Assembly (NCBI RefSeq): GCF_014649835.1
Contig: NZ_BMTU01000024.1
Location: 1-40,512 of the forward strand
Direction: 5' to 3'
DNA: 40,512 bases
Source: Streptomyces pilosus
Lineage (GTDB): Bacteria; Actinomycetota; Actinomycetes; Streptomycetales; Streptomycetaceae
The stretch's first letter is position 1; each line of letters opens with the position of its first letter. The translations under genes were made by a program, and so were the position numbers. The notes under the pieces are model-generated. The model did no database searches. It was given only the letters and a program-made list of their open reading frames with translations, and was not told the origin of the DNA. Shown piece by piece: positions 24,204 through 32,732 of this stretch.

Positions 24204-24415
24204 GTGCAGAACTGCCGGCACGAGCTGCTGGACCGCACCCTGATCTGAAACCAGCGATGCCTGCTCCACGCACTACGCGAGTGTGAAAACTTCTACGACT
24301 CCCACCACCCCCATCAGGGCATCGCCAACGCCAGCCCATATGCCCCTTGCTGATGCCGATCAGCGATCCGGAGCAAATCATCCACCTCGACATACGACGA
24401 CGCCAACGACACTGA
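24204..24415 (+). pseudogene. integrase-core transposase 3' remnant
   Basis: Immediately beyond the ISAs1 repeat the plus strand reads NCRHELLDRTLI, a stop, NQRCLLHALRECENFYDSHH, then PHQGIANASPYAP. After a frameshift it continues MPISDPEQIIHLDIRRRQRH and a stop at 24413-24415. This is the C-terminus of an rve-type (IS3/IS481-like) transposase with the motif H-x-PHQG. The 228 bp that follow hold no gene and lead to the alpha/beta hydrolase start, so any promoter of the second conflict operon must lie there. Confidence 0.7.
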
Positions 24416-24643
24416 CCCCACTCAGGGCAGGGGCATGCGTGCGGCGTACCTGACGAGTCGAGCCGCGTCCAGGGGAGGGTCCTTCGGGAGTCCGGCCGAT
24501 CGAGCGACAAGTCCTGTCCAGATACAGCACAATCATGATCCGGCCGACGACCCGGAAACCCGGACCGTGTGCCGATGGTTGACGGTCACCGGTAATGGCC
24601 AACGGATGCCGGCACGGAACGGGCCGGGCGGAGTGGGGAACGG

Positions 24644-25528
24644 ATGCGGGCAGCGGAGATCGTCGGGGTGCACGGGATCGGACAGTCCAGGACTTCGGGG
24701 GAGCAGTTGACCCGGGACTGGGGGAAGGCGCTCGGGCGCGGCATCAAGGAGTTCACGGACCAGCCCGACCGCCCTCCCACGCTCCGCATGCCACACTGGA
24801 CGCCCCTGCTCGCCAAGGGCACGGATCGGTTGGGGCCGCAGGACGGCCCCTACGGCGCGTCGATGACACCGGCGGAGGAACAGTTCGTAGCGGAGGCCCT
24901 CGGTGACGTCGTCGGGCCGCAGGACCTGGCCTACGCCGAGGAACAGCCGCTGCCCGTACTGGGCCCGCCGAAGCTCTGGCCGCCCCGGATCACCCGACTG
25001 CTGATGGCCTATGACCACCGCTTCCCCGCCGGCGGCGGGCGGTTCTTCGTCCAGCGGATGCGGGAAGTCCGCTCCTATCTGACGGAGCCGGATCTGGCCG
25101 TCAAGGTCCGCGTACTCGTCCGGGACCACGTCACCCCGACCACCTCCGTGGTCATCGGCCATTCCCTCGGCAGCGTCATCGCCTACGACCTGTTCCGCCA
25201 CGAGGACGACGCCGCGGGTCGGACACCCGGAGATGTCCCAGGGCCCGCCGTCCATACCCTCATCACCTGCGGTTCCCCACTGGGTATCCCTTCGGTACGG
25301 CGGCTCATGAAAATCGAGGACGGCGACCACCTGCGCCTGCCCGACCAGGTCCGGTGGATCAACGTCTACGACCCGGACGACGTGGTCACCGGCGGCGCAG
25401 GGCTGGGCCGGGTGGCGCCGGGGCTGGTCGATGCCGCGGTCCGCAACGGTGTGGGCGACCCCCACAGCGCCGTGCGCTACCTCCGCAGCGAGCCGGTGGC
25501 CCGCGCAGTGGCGGGCGGTCGGCCATGA
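24644..25528 (+). CDS. alpha/beta hydrolase, likely conflict-system effector
   Basis: A 294-residue alpha/beta hydrolase. The oxyanion-region motif VHGIGQ lies at 9-14. The nucleophile elbow is VVIGHSLGS with Ser174, followed by VIAYDLF. Probable partners are Asp243 or Asp245 in VYDPDDVV and His274 in DPHSAVRYL. No signal peptide is evident. The elbow and the LITCGSPLG segment resemble lipase/PGAP1-like esterases, so a lipid or ester substrate is plausible. The ATG at 24644 is preceded by GTGGGGAA. The last 4 nt overlap the start of the caspase-STAND gene (ATGA), which implies coupled translation and a joint function. It may be the effector or a second output arm of that system. Confidence 0.85.
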   Translation: MRAAEIVGVHGIGQSRTSGEQLTRDWGKALGRGIKEFTDQPDRPPTLRMPHWTPLLAKGTDRLGPQDGPYGASMTPAEEQFVAEALGDVVGPQDLAYAEEQPLPVLGPPKLWPPRITRLLMAYDHRFPAGGGRFFVQRMREVRSYLTEPDLAVKVRVLVRDHVTPTTSVVIGHSLGSVIAYDLFRHEDDAAGRTPGDVPGPAVHTLITCGSPLGIPSVRRLMKIEDGDHLRLPDQVRWINVYDPDDVVTGGAGLGRVAPGLVDAAVRNGVGDPHSAVRYLRSEPVARAVAGGRP

Positions 25529-28500
25529 CGCGCGACCCGGTCCCCGGCACGTACGCCCGTCGCCTCCTCGTCATAGCCATCACCGAGTACGACGACGGAA
25601 CCCCGGCACAGCAACGGGAGTTCAGCACGGGCGTCTCGGCGCAGGTAACCGTCGTGGAGGGCTGGTGGGCCGATCCCGGCCTCGACGACGGGCGCCGCTT
25701 CGCCCCCGCCCGGCCCAAGCAGCTCCGTGACCTGAGGGACCTGCGCGAGTTCCTCCTGGACGAGGAACTCGCCGAGGTAGACGACGACGAAGCCCTCGTC
25801 GTCTACGTCACCGGCCACGGCCTGGCCCCCGCCAACTCCCCACAGCATTTCCTGCGCTTGCCCGACTCCTACGAGGACCGGCCGCTCAGCACTGCCTTCC
25901 CGACCGCCGAACTGATCGCGACCGTGCTGGACTCCCGGGCCACGCACGTCTTGGTGATGGTCGACTCCTGTTTCTCCGGTCGGCTCGAAACCGAGCTCAA
26001 GGCCAACCTGAAGGCGCTCCGAGAGGGGCGCCGCTCGCTCGGCTCGCTCGTCGTACTCGCGGCCGGGAACGACGAGAGCAGGCCCCGGATCGGTCAGTTC
26101 ACCAACCTGCTCCGGGCCGCCCACGAGCACTGCGCGGACCGGGCCAACGGCTACGCCGGGTCCCACCTCAGCTGGCAGGACTGGAAGGGCATCGTCGGCG
26201 CGGTGTTCGACGCGAAAACCATGGCCAACGTCCACGAGATCTGGCCGACCCCGTCCGCTGCGGTCCAGAGGGCGCACCAACAGCCGAGCCCCTGCCTTCC
26301 AAACCCCGGCTACACGGCCGTCGAACCCGTACTCGGTGCCTCCCTCAGCCAGGTCGGGTGGACCCGGACCGAGCTGGACACGTACTGGATCTCGCGCGCC
26401 GCCGGTCAGATGGGAGCCGGCGGCCCCGGCTGGTACTTCACCGGGCGCACCGAGCTGGTCAAGCGGGTGCTCGCGTTCCTGGTCGGCACCGAGAACGTAC
26501 TCATCGTCACCGGCGAGGCCGGCTCGGGGAAGTCCGCCCTCCTGGCCCGCATGGTGACCCTCAGCGACGCCCGTTTCCGCGCGGACCCGCACTACGGTCC
26601 GCTCATCGCCGACATCCCCGAGGAACTCGACGTCCCGGTGGGGTCGGTGGACGCGGCCGTCCTCGCCCGCAACTCCGATCCGGACGAACTCGCCCAGACC
26701 CTGTACGAGGCGCTCGGCGGCTCCCCGAGCGTCTTCGGCACAGCGCGTACGGCACGCACCCGGACGGCATCCAGAGGGCCGGCGAAGCCCCTGGACGAGG
26801 CTCCAGTGGTGGCCCTGTGCAAGCTTGTAGGGGAGCTCGCCCTGCTGCGGGGACGGCCCCTGACCCTCGTGGTCGACGGCATCGACGAAGCCAGAAACCC
26901 GACGCGCGTCATCACCGACCTGCTCCGCCCCCTCACCCAACTGCGCATGGATACGGACGGACGTCCCGCGGTCCGGCTGCTTCTGGGCGTCCGCAGCCCC
27001 AGGAAGTACACGACAGTCGCCGAGGGCGAAGCGCGGCGCCCCTCCACCTCGACCCCCACGGCCCCTTCCACCAACCTGCTCGGGCTCCTCCTCCGGGCCA
27101 CTCACTCCGGGAACCCGATCCGCACGGACGACGTCGAGGCGACCAGGGACGACATCGCCGCGTACGTCCGCGCGCTGCTCCAGGCCCCGTACGAAGGCCA
27201 AGGCGGCGCCGAGGAAGGGCGGCCGGAGCTCCCGGGGCTGGGCCCCGCCCAGCCCCAGCATCTTTCGCTGGCCGCAGCGGTCGCCGAAGAGGTGTCCCCG
27301 TCCTTCCTAGACGCCCGGATCGCCGCCGAGCGACTTCGCTCGATGCGTGTCCTGCCGAGCCCCGACGATCCTCCGTGGCGCCGGACCCTGCGCGAGGGGA
27401 CCGAGGCGCTCCTTCGCGAGGACCTCGGTGAAGTGGCCCGCTGGCACGACATCCCGGCCGAACACCTGATGGCCGTGTTGCGGACGTCCGCCTTCGGGCA
27501 GGGAGCGGGACTACCCTGGGCCGACATCTGGCCCGCCGCGGTGCGGGCGCTGTGCCCGATCCCCGTGACCGACCCGGACGCGGTCATCCGCCAGGTGATG
27601 GCCAGCCGTCTCAACGGCTACCTGACCACCACGGTCGAGGACGAGCGGACCGTGTACCGGCCGATTCACGAACGGATCAGCGAAACCCTCCGGTACTCAC
27701 CGCAGTTCCTACTCGGTCTCCCGGATACGGACCCGGCGGAGCGTTTCCCCGAGATCTCGATCACCGCCACGCACGCGCAACTTGTATGGGCTTTCGGAGA
27801 GCTGCTTCCCCCGGCACCGGACCAGCCCCCACACCCGTACCTACGACGCCACCTCATCGCGCACGTCGCCGCCGCCGGGCTGGTCGACGACCTGCACGTC
27901 CCCTGGCGGTTCCTGCCATGGGAGACGAGCGGCACGGTCCGGGCAGCCCTCGGACTCCCCGCCGACTTCCACACCAGTGCCGCGTGCCTCGCCGCGTGGG
28001 CCCGTATCGAAGCGTTTCTGGGCGATGCAGGAGCGGCGGCCCGGGCCGACAGCCTCCGCCTGTCCCTCCTGGGCACGGCTGTCGGGCGTGGTGCCGCCGG
28101 AAACATGGTCGCGACACGGCCCCTACTACCCCGCTACCGCTCCGGCATCACGCCGCGGTGGAACCAACTGCGCTTGTCCGACAACCTCTTGGCACGTACG
28201 CCGACCCCCCTCGCCTCGCTGGTGTCCTTCACCCTTCCGGACGGCAGCCCGCTCGTCGCGGCGGGCGACCAGGGTGGTGAGGTGCGCGTGTGGGACCCGC
28301 GCACGGGAACGGAGTTCGGCCTGCCCTTCCGGCCGGCCCCGTACGTACGCGCCCTGGCCGTGCTGACCGCCCCCGCGGAGAGCCCCTTGCTCGCGGTGGG
28401 CACCGCCCACGGCGTCTGGATCTACGACCCGCAGAGCGGCGATGCGGCCCGGCTCCCGGTGACAGGAGCCGTGTTCGCCCTCGCCGCCTTCAGGACCAGG

Positions 28501-30126
28501 ACCGGACGGGTCCGGCTGGCCGTCGGAACCGACGCGGGACTGATCACCTGTGATCCCTTCGACGAGGAGACACCGGTCCTGCCCCTCAGGCCCCTCGACG
28601 GTGTGATGGGCCCCTCAGTCAAGGCGTTGGCGACGTTGCGGCTCCCCTCGGGCAGGACGCTGCTCGCCGCGGGCGGCAGGAACAGCACGTTCGGGGTCTT
28701 CGACGCCGAATCGCTCGATGTCGTCACCGTGGTGCACGGGCAGGGCAGGGGAGTGGTCACGCTCGCCCTGTACTTCGACCAGCAGGGCCGTCCCCGGCTC
28801 GCCGCGGCTTCGAGCACGACGCGCAGCGTGCGCACCTACGACGCGCTCACCGGCGAGGAGAACAAGGCAGCACGCATCCTGCGGTCGGCGGCCTCCCTCG
28901 GGTCCTACCCCCATCCGGATTTCGGAACACTGCTGGCACTCGGCGGCACTAAAGGGGGGTCCGTGAGCCTCTGGGATCCGGCCACGGGGGAAAAGGTGTA
29001 CACATCCCCGCCCGACCACACAGGAAGGGTCAAGGCCGTGGTCACGGTCGATACGGGACAGCGGATGCCCTTCGTGGTGTCCGCATCGTTGGACCGGACG
29101 GTCCGGATCTGGAACCCCGCCGGGCGCGCGTCGGAGCCGGAACTCGATCTGGAGGCGTCGGAAGACGGCTCCCTCCTAGCCGTGCTCCCCGGATCGCACG
29201 ACGGCCCCAGCCTGCTGACGCCCGCCCGCTCAGGTGCCGTCAGCATCCGATCGGCGGCGAGGGGGCAACTGCGGCGTACGCGGCGGCGTCCCCAGCAGCT
29301 GACGTGGCCCGCCGAATGGGACTGCGACGCGTTGACCGCCCTGGCCACCCACGTCTGGCCGGACGGGTCGGCGTCCGTCGTCATCGGCCTGAAGAACGGC
29401 CTGATCGGCCGCTGGGACAAGCAGCGCGGCTGGCAGTCCCCTCCGGTGAATCAGAGCTGGCAGGCGGCGAGCGTGCGCTCTCTCGCCACGCTCTCCCTCC
29501 CCGGTGCCGACGGCGTCGTCCTGGTCAGCGGCACGAGCGCGGGAAGCATCTGCTTCCATGACCTCGCCAGCGGCGAGCAACGCTGGGAGCCCGTCCGCGA
29601 GGACGCGGCCGTGCGCGCCCTCGCGGCTCTGCCGACCGAGACGGGCCCGCTCGTGGCCTTCTCCAGCGGCCGTACCGTGAAGTTCAGCCACGTCGGTGCG
29701 CCGTCGCACCTGCGCCTGCCCGGCCGCACGGGCCCCGTCCCTTCGCTCGCCGTCTGCCCCGCGGAGGACGGCAATTCACTGCTGGTCACCGGCGGCAGCG
29801 ACGGCTGCGTCCGGCTCTGGTCCCCGGACGCTCCCCGGACGGAGGCGTACCCCGTACTCGAGGGGCACCACGGCCCGGTCTCCGCCATCGGCCTTCTGCC
29901 ACCCACCCCCACCTCGCCGCAGCCACTCCTCGCCACCGCGGGCTCGAGCGACACCACCGTGCGCCTCTGGAACCCGTGGACCGGGGAAGAGCTCATGCGG
30001 GTGGTCACCGGCACGCCCCTCACTTCCCTCTGCACCCTGCCCGACGGCAGCATGCCAGACACCACCGACCCGGCGATCGCCTTCGGCGGACCAGCAGGCC
30101 TGGCAGCCCTCACCGTCCGCCGCTGA
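25525..30126 (+). CDS. caspase-STAND NTPase-WD40 protein
   Basis: A 1533-residue multidomain protein. Residues ~10-240 are a caspase-like peptidase with catalytic His98 (YVTGHG) and Cys149 (MVDSCFSG). Residues ~300-600 are a STAND/NACHT-type NTPase: FTGRTELV at 305-312, Walker A VTGEAGSGKSALL (328-340) and Walker B LTLVVDGIDEA (446-456). A helical arm follows, rich in Arg and Leu, and from about 890 to the end there is a WD40 propeller with many VRVWDP/VRLWNP-type strands (for example SASLDRTVRIWNPAGR and SSDTTVRLWNPWTGEE). Expected behaviour: the propeller senses a trigger, ATP-driven oligomerisation follows, and the protease is released. All catalytic motifs are intact, and the start overlaps the hydrolase stop. 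Confidence 0.92.
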   Translation: MTRDPVPGTYARRLLVIAITEYDDGTPAQQREFSTGVSAQVTVVEGWWADPGLDDGRRFAPARPKQLRDLRDLREFLLDEELAEVDDDEALVVYVTGHGLAPANSPQHFLRLPDSYEDRPLSTAFPTAELIATVLDSRATHVLVMVDSCFSGRLETELKANLKALREGRRSLGSLVVLAAGNDESRPRIGQFTNLLRAAHEHCADRANGYAGSHLSWQDWKGIVGAVFDAKTMANVHEIWPTPSAAVQRAHQQPSPCLPNPGYTAVEPVLGASLSQVGWTRTELDTYWISRAAGQMGAGGPGWYFTGRTELVKRVLAFLVGTENVLIVTGEAGSGKSALLARMVTLSDARFRADPHYGPLIADIPEELDVPVGSVDAAVLARNSDPDELAQTLYEALGGSPSVFGTARTARTRTASRGPAKPLDEAPVVALCKLVGELALLRGRPLTLVVDGIDEARNPTRVITDLLRPLTQLRMDTDGRPAVRLLLGVRSPRKYTTVAEGEARRPSTSTPTAPSTNLLGLLLRATHSGNPIRTDDVEATRDDIAAYVRALLQAPYEGQGGAEEGRPELPGLGPAQPQHLSLAAAVAEEVSPSFLDARIAAERLRSMRVLPSPDDPPWRRTLREGTEALLREDLGEVARWHDIPAEHLMAVLRTSAFGQGAGLPWADIWPAAVRALCPIPVTDPDAVIRQVMASRLNGYLTTTVEDERTVYRPIHERISETLRYSPQFLLGLPDTDPAERFPEISITATHAQLVWAFGELLPPAPDQPPHPYLRRHLIAHVAAAGLVDDLHVPWRFLPWETSGTVRAALGLPADFHTSAACLAAWARIEAFLGDAGAAARADSLRLSLLGTAVGRGAAGNMVATRPLLPRYRSGITPRWNQLRLSDNLLARTPTPLASLVSFTLPDGSPLVAAGDQGGEVRVWDPRTGTEFGLPFRPAPYVRALAVLTAPAESPLLAVGTAHGVWIYDPQSGDAARLPVTGAVFALAAFRTRTGRVRLAVGTDAGLITCDPFDEETPVLPLRPLDGVMGPSVKALATLRLPSGRTLLAAGGRNSTFGVFDAESLDVVTVVHGQGRGVVTLALYFDQQGRPRLAAASSTTRSVRTYDALTGEENKAARILRSAASLGSYPHPDFGTLLALGGTKGGSVSLWDPATGEKVYTSPPDHTGRVKAVVTVDTGQRMPFVVSASLDRTVRIWNPAGRASEPELDLEASEDGSLLAVLPGSHDGPSLLTPARSGAVSIRSAARGQLRRTRRRPQQLTWPAEWDCDALTALATHVWPDGSASVVIGLKNGLIGRWDKQRGWQSPPVNQSWQAASVRSLATLSLPGADGVVLVSGTSAGSICFHDLASGEQRWEPVREDAAVRALAALPTETGPLVAFSSGRTVKFSHVGAPSHLRLPGRTGPVPSLAVCPAEDGNSLLVTGGSDGCVRLWSPDAPRTEAYPVLEGHHGPVSAIGLLPPTPTSPQPLLATAGSSDTTVRLWNPWTGEELMRVVTGTPLTSLCTLPDGSMPDTTDPAIAFGGPAGLAALTVRR

Positions 30127-30133
30127 GCGACTC

Positions 30134-30149
30134 CGCGGCCGTGGCCGCG
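30134..30149 (+). terminator. short hairpin after the caspase gene
   Basis: CGCGGCC GT GGCCGCG begins 8 nt after the stop. Folded with a 4-nt loop it leaves a 6-bp GC stem. No U-tract. Confidence 0.4.
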
Positions 30150-30915
30150 CACCGCCGGCATTTCGGCTGGGGTGCGATGTCTACTGCGGTGGCAGGAACA
30201 CTGGATCGGGGCGTCCGGCCAGATCAAGCCGGCGTCCGGGGCCCGAGCGGCAGGAATGCGATGAGCGGGTTGGAAGCGTCGGACCTACCACGGTGGTGAA
30301 CGGGCGGGATCCGGCGGCAGGACACCAAAGATGTGCTGCGGGCACGTGCGGTGTCTGTCGAGGAAGGGCGTGGGCGGGACCGGACCCGCTGTAGGTGCCG
30401 GACCCGCCGGTGCAGGTCCGGCGTCAACCGGTCTGCGGTGTCCCTGCGTTGCTTCGGTTTGCGGCCAGTAGCGTGTCAGGGAGGCTCGAGGTCGGGGTGG
30501 TGTGGGGGGCCCAAACAGGTCTGTTTGGGCCCCCCACACCACCCCGACGCTTGAACGTGGTTGGGCTCACGTTCCCGCTCTCGGCCCGGCCGCGGCAAGG
30601 CAACGTGGAACGCCGGTGAGCCCGCAGACAGGGCGGTCTGCCCGGCAGGTTCGGCAAAGGCATGGTCGGTGACGTACAGGCCGGCCGGACGCTCCTGTTT
30701 GGGCCGGTGAGCGTTTGATGGGACGCCTGGAACGCTTGTGAGCCGAGGACCCGCGCGGTGGTGACGGGGCGTGGCATCCTGCGCTGCACCGGGATGCGGC
30801 AGCGTCAACTGCCTTGAGCAGGACGGTTTTTGCGGCCAGTAGCACATCACCCGTGCGGGGCGCCGGCATCGGAAGTCGTCGGCGTCCCGCCTGTCTGCCA
30901 GGGAGGCAGTCCAGC
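30150..30915. other. gene-free spacer with palindrome and repeats
   Basis: About 770 bp without a convincing gene; the open frames lack codon bias. It contains the perfect 28-bp palindrome at 30491-30548. A direct repeat, GGTTTGCGGCCAGTAGC (30456-30472), recurs as GGTTTTTGCGGCCAGTAGC (30825-30843), framing it ~370 bp apart. A partial inverted repeat is also present (GGGCTCACGTTCC near 30565 against GGAACGCCGGTGAGCCC near 30607). GGAACGCYKGTGAGCC occurs twice (near 30607 and 30730). The arrangement could be a small non-autonomous element or a regulatory region for the membrane-protein gene downstream. Confidence 0.4.
30491..30548. repeat. perfect 28-bp inverted repeat
   Basis: The left arm (30491-30518) and right arm (30521-30548) are exact reverse complements separated by GT. 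The inner part reads GGGCCCAAACAG GT CTGTTTGGGCCC, in arms beginning GTCGGGGTGG. Such length and perfection are unusual for a simple terminator; it may be a cruciform-forming site, a protein-binding dyad or a relic of replication or recombination. Confidence 0.85.
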
Positions 30916-31182
30916 ATGTCCACCACTAAGGGTGCTCCCGCGCCCACCCGCGGCCGGAGCCGTCCCTCCCGGGCGCCGGTCACCGCCGCGCAGGCCATCG
31001 GCATCAGCGTCTTCCCCCTCCTGGGCGCGGGTCTGGCCGTCGCCGGCATGCCGGTGGACGACGTGTTCGTCCTCCTCGCCGGGTGCGGGGCGATCGGTGC
31101 CGCCGTCTATGCCGTCGGCGGGAGCGGCCGGCTGCTGCTGCAGACGTTCGCGGCCGTGCTGAACGGCGTCGCCCGCCGGTAG
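30916..31182 (+). CDS. small two-helix membrane protein
   Basis: An 88-residue protein with GGGAGG 9 nt before its ATG. A basic, Pro-rich N-terminus (APAPTRGRSRPSRAP) leads into two membrane helices: about 28-45 (IGISVFPLLGAGLAVAG) and 48-68 (VDDVFVLLAGCGAIGAAVYA). It ends in an amphipathic segment LLLQTFAAVLNGVARR. It closely precedes an HTH gene, now frameshifted, and parallels the small membrane protein/HTH pair at 9.7-11.4 kb in architecture, though not obviously in sequence. Function unknown. Confidence 0.7.
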   Translation: MSTTKGAPAPTRGRSRPSRAPVTAAQAIGISVFPLLGAGLAVAGMPVDDVFVLLAGCGAIGAAVYAVGGSGRLLLQTFAAVLNGVARR

Positions 31183-31251
31183 AGGGAGGCGACGAGTATG
31201 CGCGCGGTGTGAACCGCCCCTGCCGGATCTCCCGGTGCCGCCCTGGGCTCG

Positions 31252-31826
31252 ATGCTGGAGGACCTGCGACAGCAGGCCCAGCTCACGCTGAGCGCACCGC
31301 CGCACTCGACGATCCGTCCCTGGCCGTCTCGGCCGCCACCCTCAAGCGCGCGGTCGGCTGCCGTGTTCTGCCGAAGGAAACCCCCGTCATGGCGTACGTC
31401 CGCGGCTGCGAGGCCACCTTGGAGCAGGAGTGCAAGGCGCTGAAGCTGTGGAGGCGGGCCCGGGCCAAGGAGCGCGGCATTCTGCGCCTGCTTCACGCTC
31501 CCGGGGTGCACAGCATCCGCACCCGCCAAGACTTCACCGCCGCGCTCGCGGCCGTCTACGAGGGTACCGGGGCGCCGCCGCTGCGCACTGTCCAGCAGCG
31601 CGCCGGCACGGTCCCGCAGCCCGATGGGGCGCCCGGTGGGCGTGAGGTGTTCCTGCTTCCCCTCGGAACCCTCTGGCGCATCGTCCACCGGAAGATCAAG
31701 CTGCCCACCTGGAACCAGTGCGAGGCCTTCCTGCGCGGCTGCGGTATCACCGGCCAGCGCACACGGCATCCACGTTACGAAGGCCTGCTTCACCTCGACG
31801 AGCTCGGCGAGCGGTCATGCCCCTGA
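31252..31826 (+). pseudogene. frameshifted HTH-type regulator, 3' end replaced by IS
   Basis: The 5' part reads MLEDLRQQAQLTL in one frame (31252 to ~31295). A change of frame then gives LDDPSLAVSAATLKRAVGCR, VLPKETPVMAYVRGCEATLE and LWRRARAKERGI, typical of Streptomyces XRE-like proteins that pair with small membrane proteins. A C-terminal half follows (LPLGTLWRIVHRKIKLPTWN, CEAFLRGCG). From about 31740 the frame runs antisense through the left end of an IS110-type element and stops at 31826, so the native C-terminus is lost. Both the frameshift and the truncation argue that it is inactive. Confidence 0.6.
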
Positions 31827-31950
31827 TCAGCGGTCTGCCAATGCCTCCCGGCCCGGTGACACCACTTTTTCGACCATGATCGACAAGGGGCGGAAGTCAT
31901 ACCGGACCCGGAGACCAGGCACCCTATTGCGGGGCCACGAAAACGGTAAC
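31738..31950 (-). mobile_element. left-end scar of a second IS110-type element
   Basis: Read on the minus strand from 31950 this segment matches the left end of the IS110 at 14200: GTTACCGTTTTCGTGGCC, CCGGTATGACTT, GGCATTGGCAGACCGCTGAT and CTTCGTAACGTGGATGCCG are shared, with diverged sequence between. The recombinase gene and right end are absent. The outer end abuts an IS5-type transposase at GGGGGCGAACAC, equivalent to the insertion point of the intact IS110 in its own IS5-type host. The inner end near 31738 is fused to the HTH pseudogene; the exact joint is uncertain. Confidence 0.78.
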
Positions 31951-32421
31951 GGGGGCGAACACACAGGTCCAAGCCCCGTGGAACGGGACAAGCCGGGGTC
32001 CAAAATGCACGTCCTGTCGGACGCGAACGGCCCGCCCCTCCTCGTCGGCGTCTCCGCGGGTAACACCCACGACAGCGAAGGACTGAAGCCCATGGTGGAG
32101 GGTCACCAAACGAGACACGGCCCCCATCGCGGCCGCCACTTCAAGCCCCAGCGGCTGCACGCGGACAAGGCATACGACCAAGCTGACCTGCGCAGATGGC
32201 TACGCGGGCAGGGGATCGGCGTGCGCATCGCCCGCAAGGGCATCGAGTCCAGCAAGCGATTAGGGCGCCGCCGCTGGGTCACCGAGCGGACGATGCCCTG
32301 GCTGTCCGGCTACCGCCGACTCAGCCCCCGCTACGAACGCGACCCCCGCAACTACATGGCCTTTCTCGGCCTCGCCGCCGCCCTGTCCTGCTACAAGCGA
32401 CTCATCCGCCTCACCACGTAG
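31951..32421 (+). pseudogene. IS5-type transposase, C-terminal half
   Basis: A 156-codon catalytic half of an IS5-type DDE transposase: GGEHTGPSPVERDKPGSKMH, VLSDANGPPLLVGVSAGNTH, ADKAYDQADLRRWLRGQG and RRRWVTERTMPWLSGYRRLS, including the C-terminal Glu of ERTM. The N-terminal half is missing because an IS110-type element was inserted at its start and later deleted together with the upstream DNA. It belongs to a subgroup different from the transposase at 13.7-16.0 kb. No terminal repeat could be identified downstream. Confidence 0.85.
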
Positions 32422-32732
32422 GACAGGGTCATAGCGGGAGATAGCCGCTTTACCAGTTCGGTCACCGAGCTGGTCGGCCTGCTCCGTCGCTCATGAAGCT
32501 GAGGGTCCTGGTGCCCCTCCGGCTGTTCCGGTCCGTTGCCGCCCGGAGGCGTTGATGTCACTCCCCGGAGCGGAAAGTGCGGTAGCAGGCGGACTGGTGA
32601 CTTGCATCATCGCTTGCCGCCGGGGCAACACCCCAGGGTGAACGATGGCAACCAGATGGCGTACGCCAAGCTGCACCATCGACTAAATCGCCGAAAGCTT
32701 GATATGCCACTCTTCGAACGATTTGGGATGCC
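32422..32732. other. transition from IS remnant to AT-richer DNA
   Basis: No convincing gene. The first half probably holds the right end of the IS5-type remnant. From about 32650 base composition shifts towards A/T. A 32-codon frame from GTG at 32638 (ending LDMPLFERFGMP) stops at 32736, overlapping the next start by ATGA; it could be a leader peptide, but no ribosome-binding site supports it. Confidence 0.3.

Noticed and set aside
25477..27261. Long minus-strand frame (594 codons) inside the caspase gene
   Set aside because: It is the antisense shadow of high-GC coding sequence; it has no domain and is opposed by a gene with clear catalytic motifs.
30456..30843. CRISPR array or telomeric palindrome series
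   Set aside because: Only two copies of one short repeat and a single palindrome occur; there is no spacer periodicity and no match to the known Streptomyces telomere hairpins I remember.
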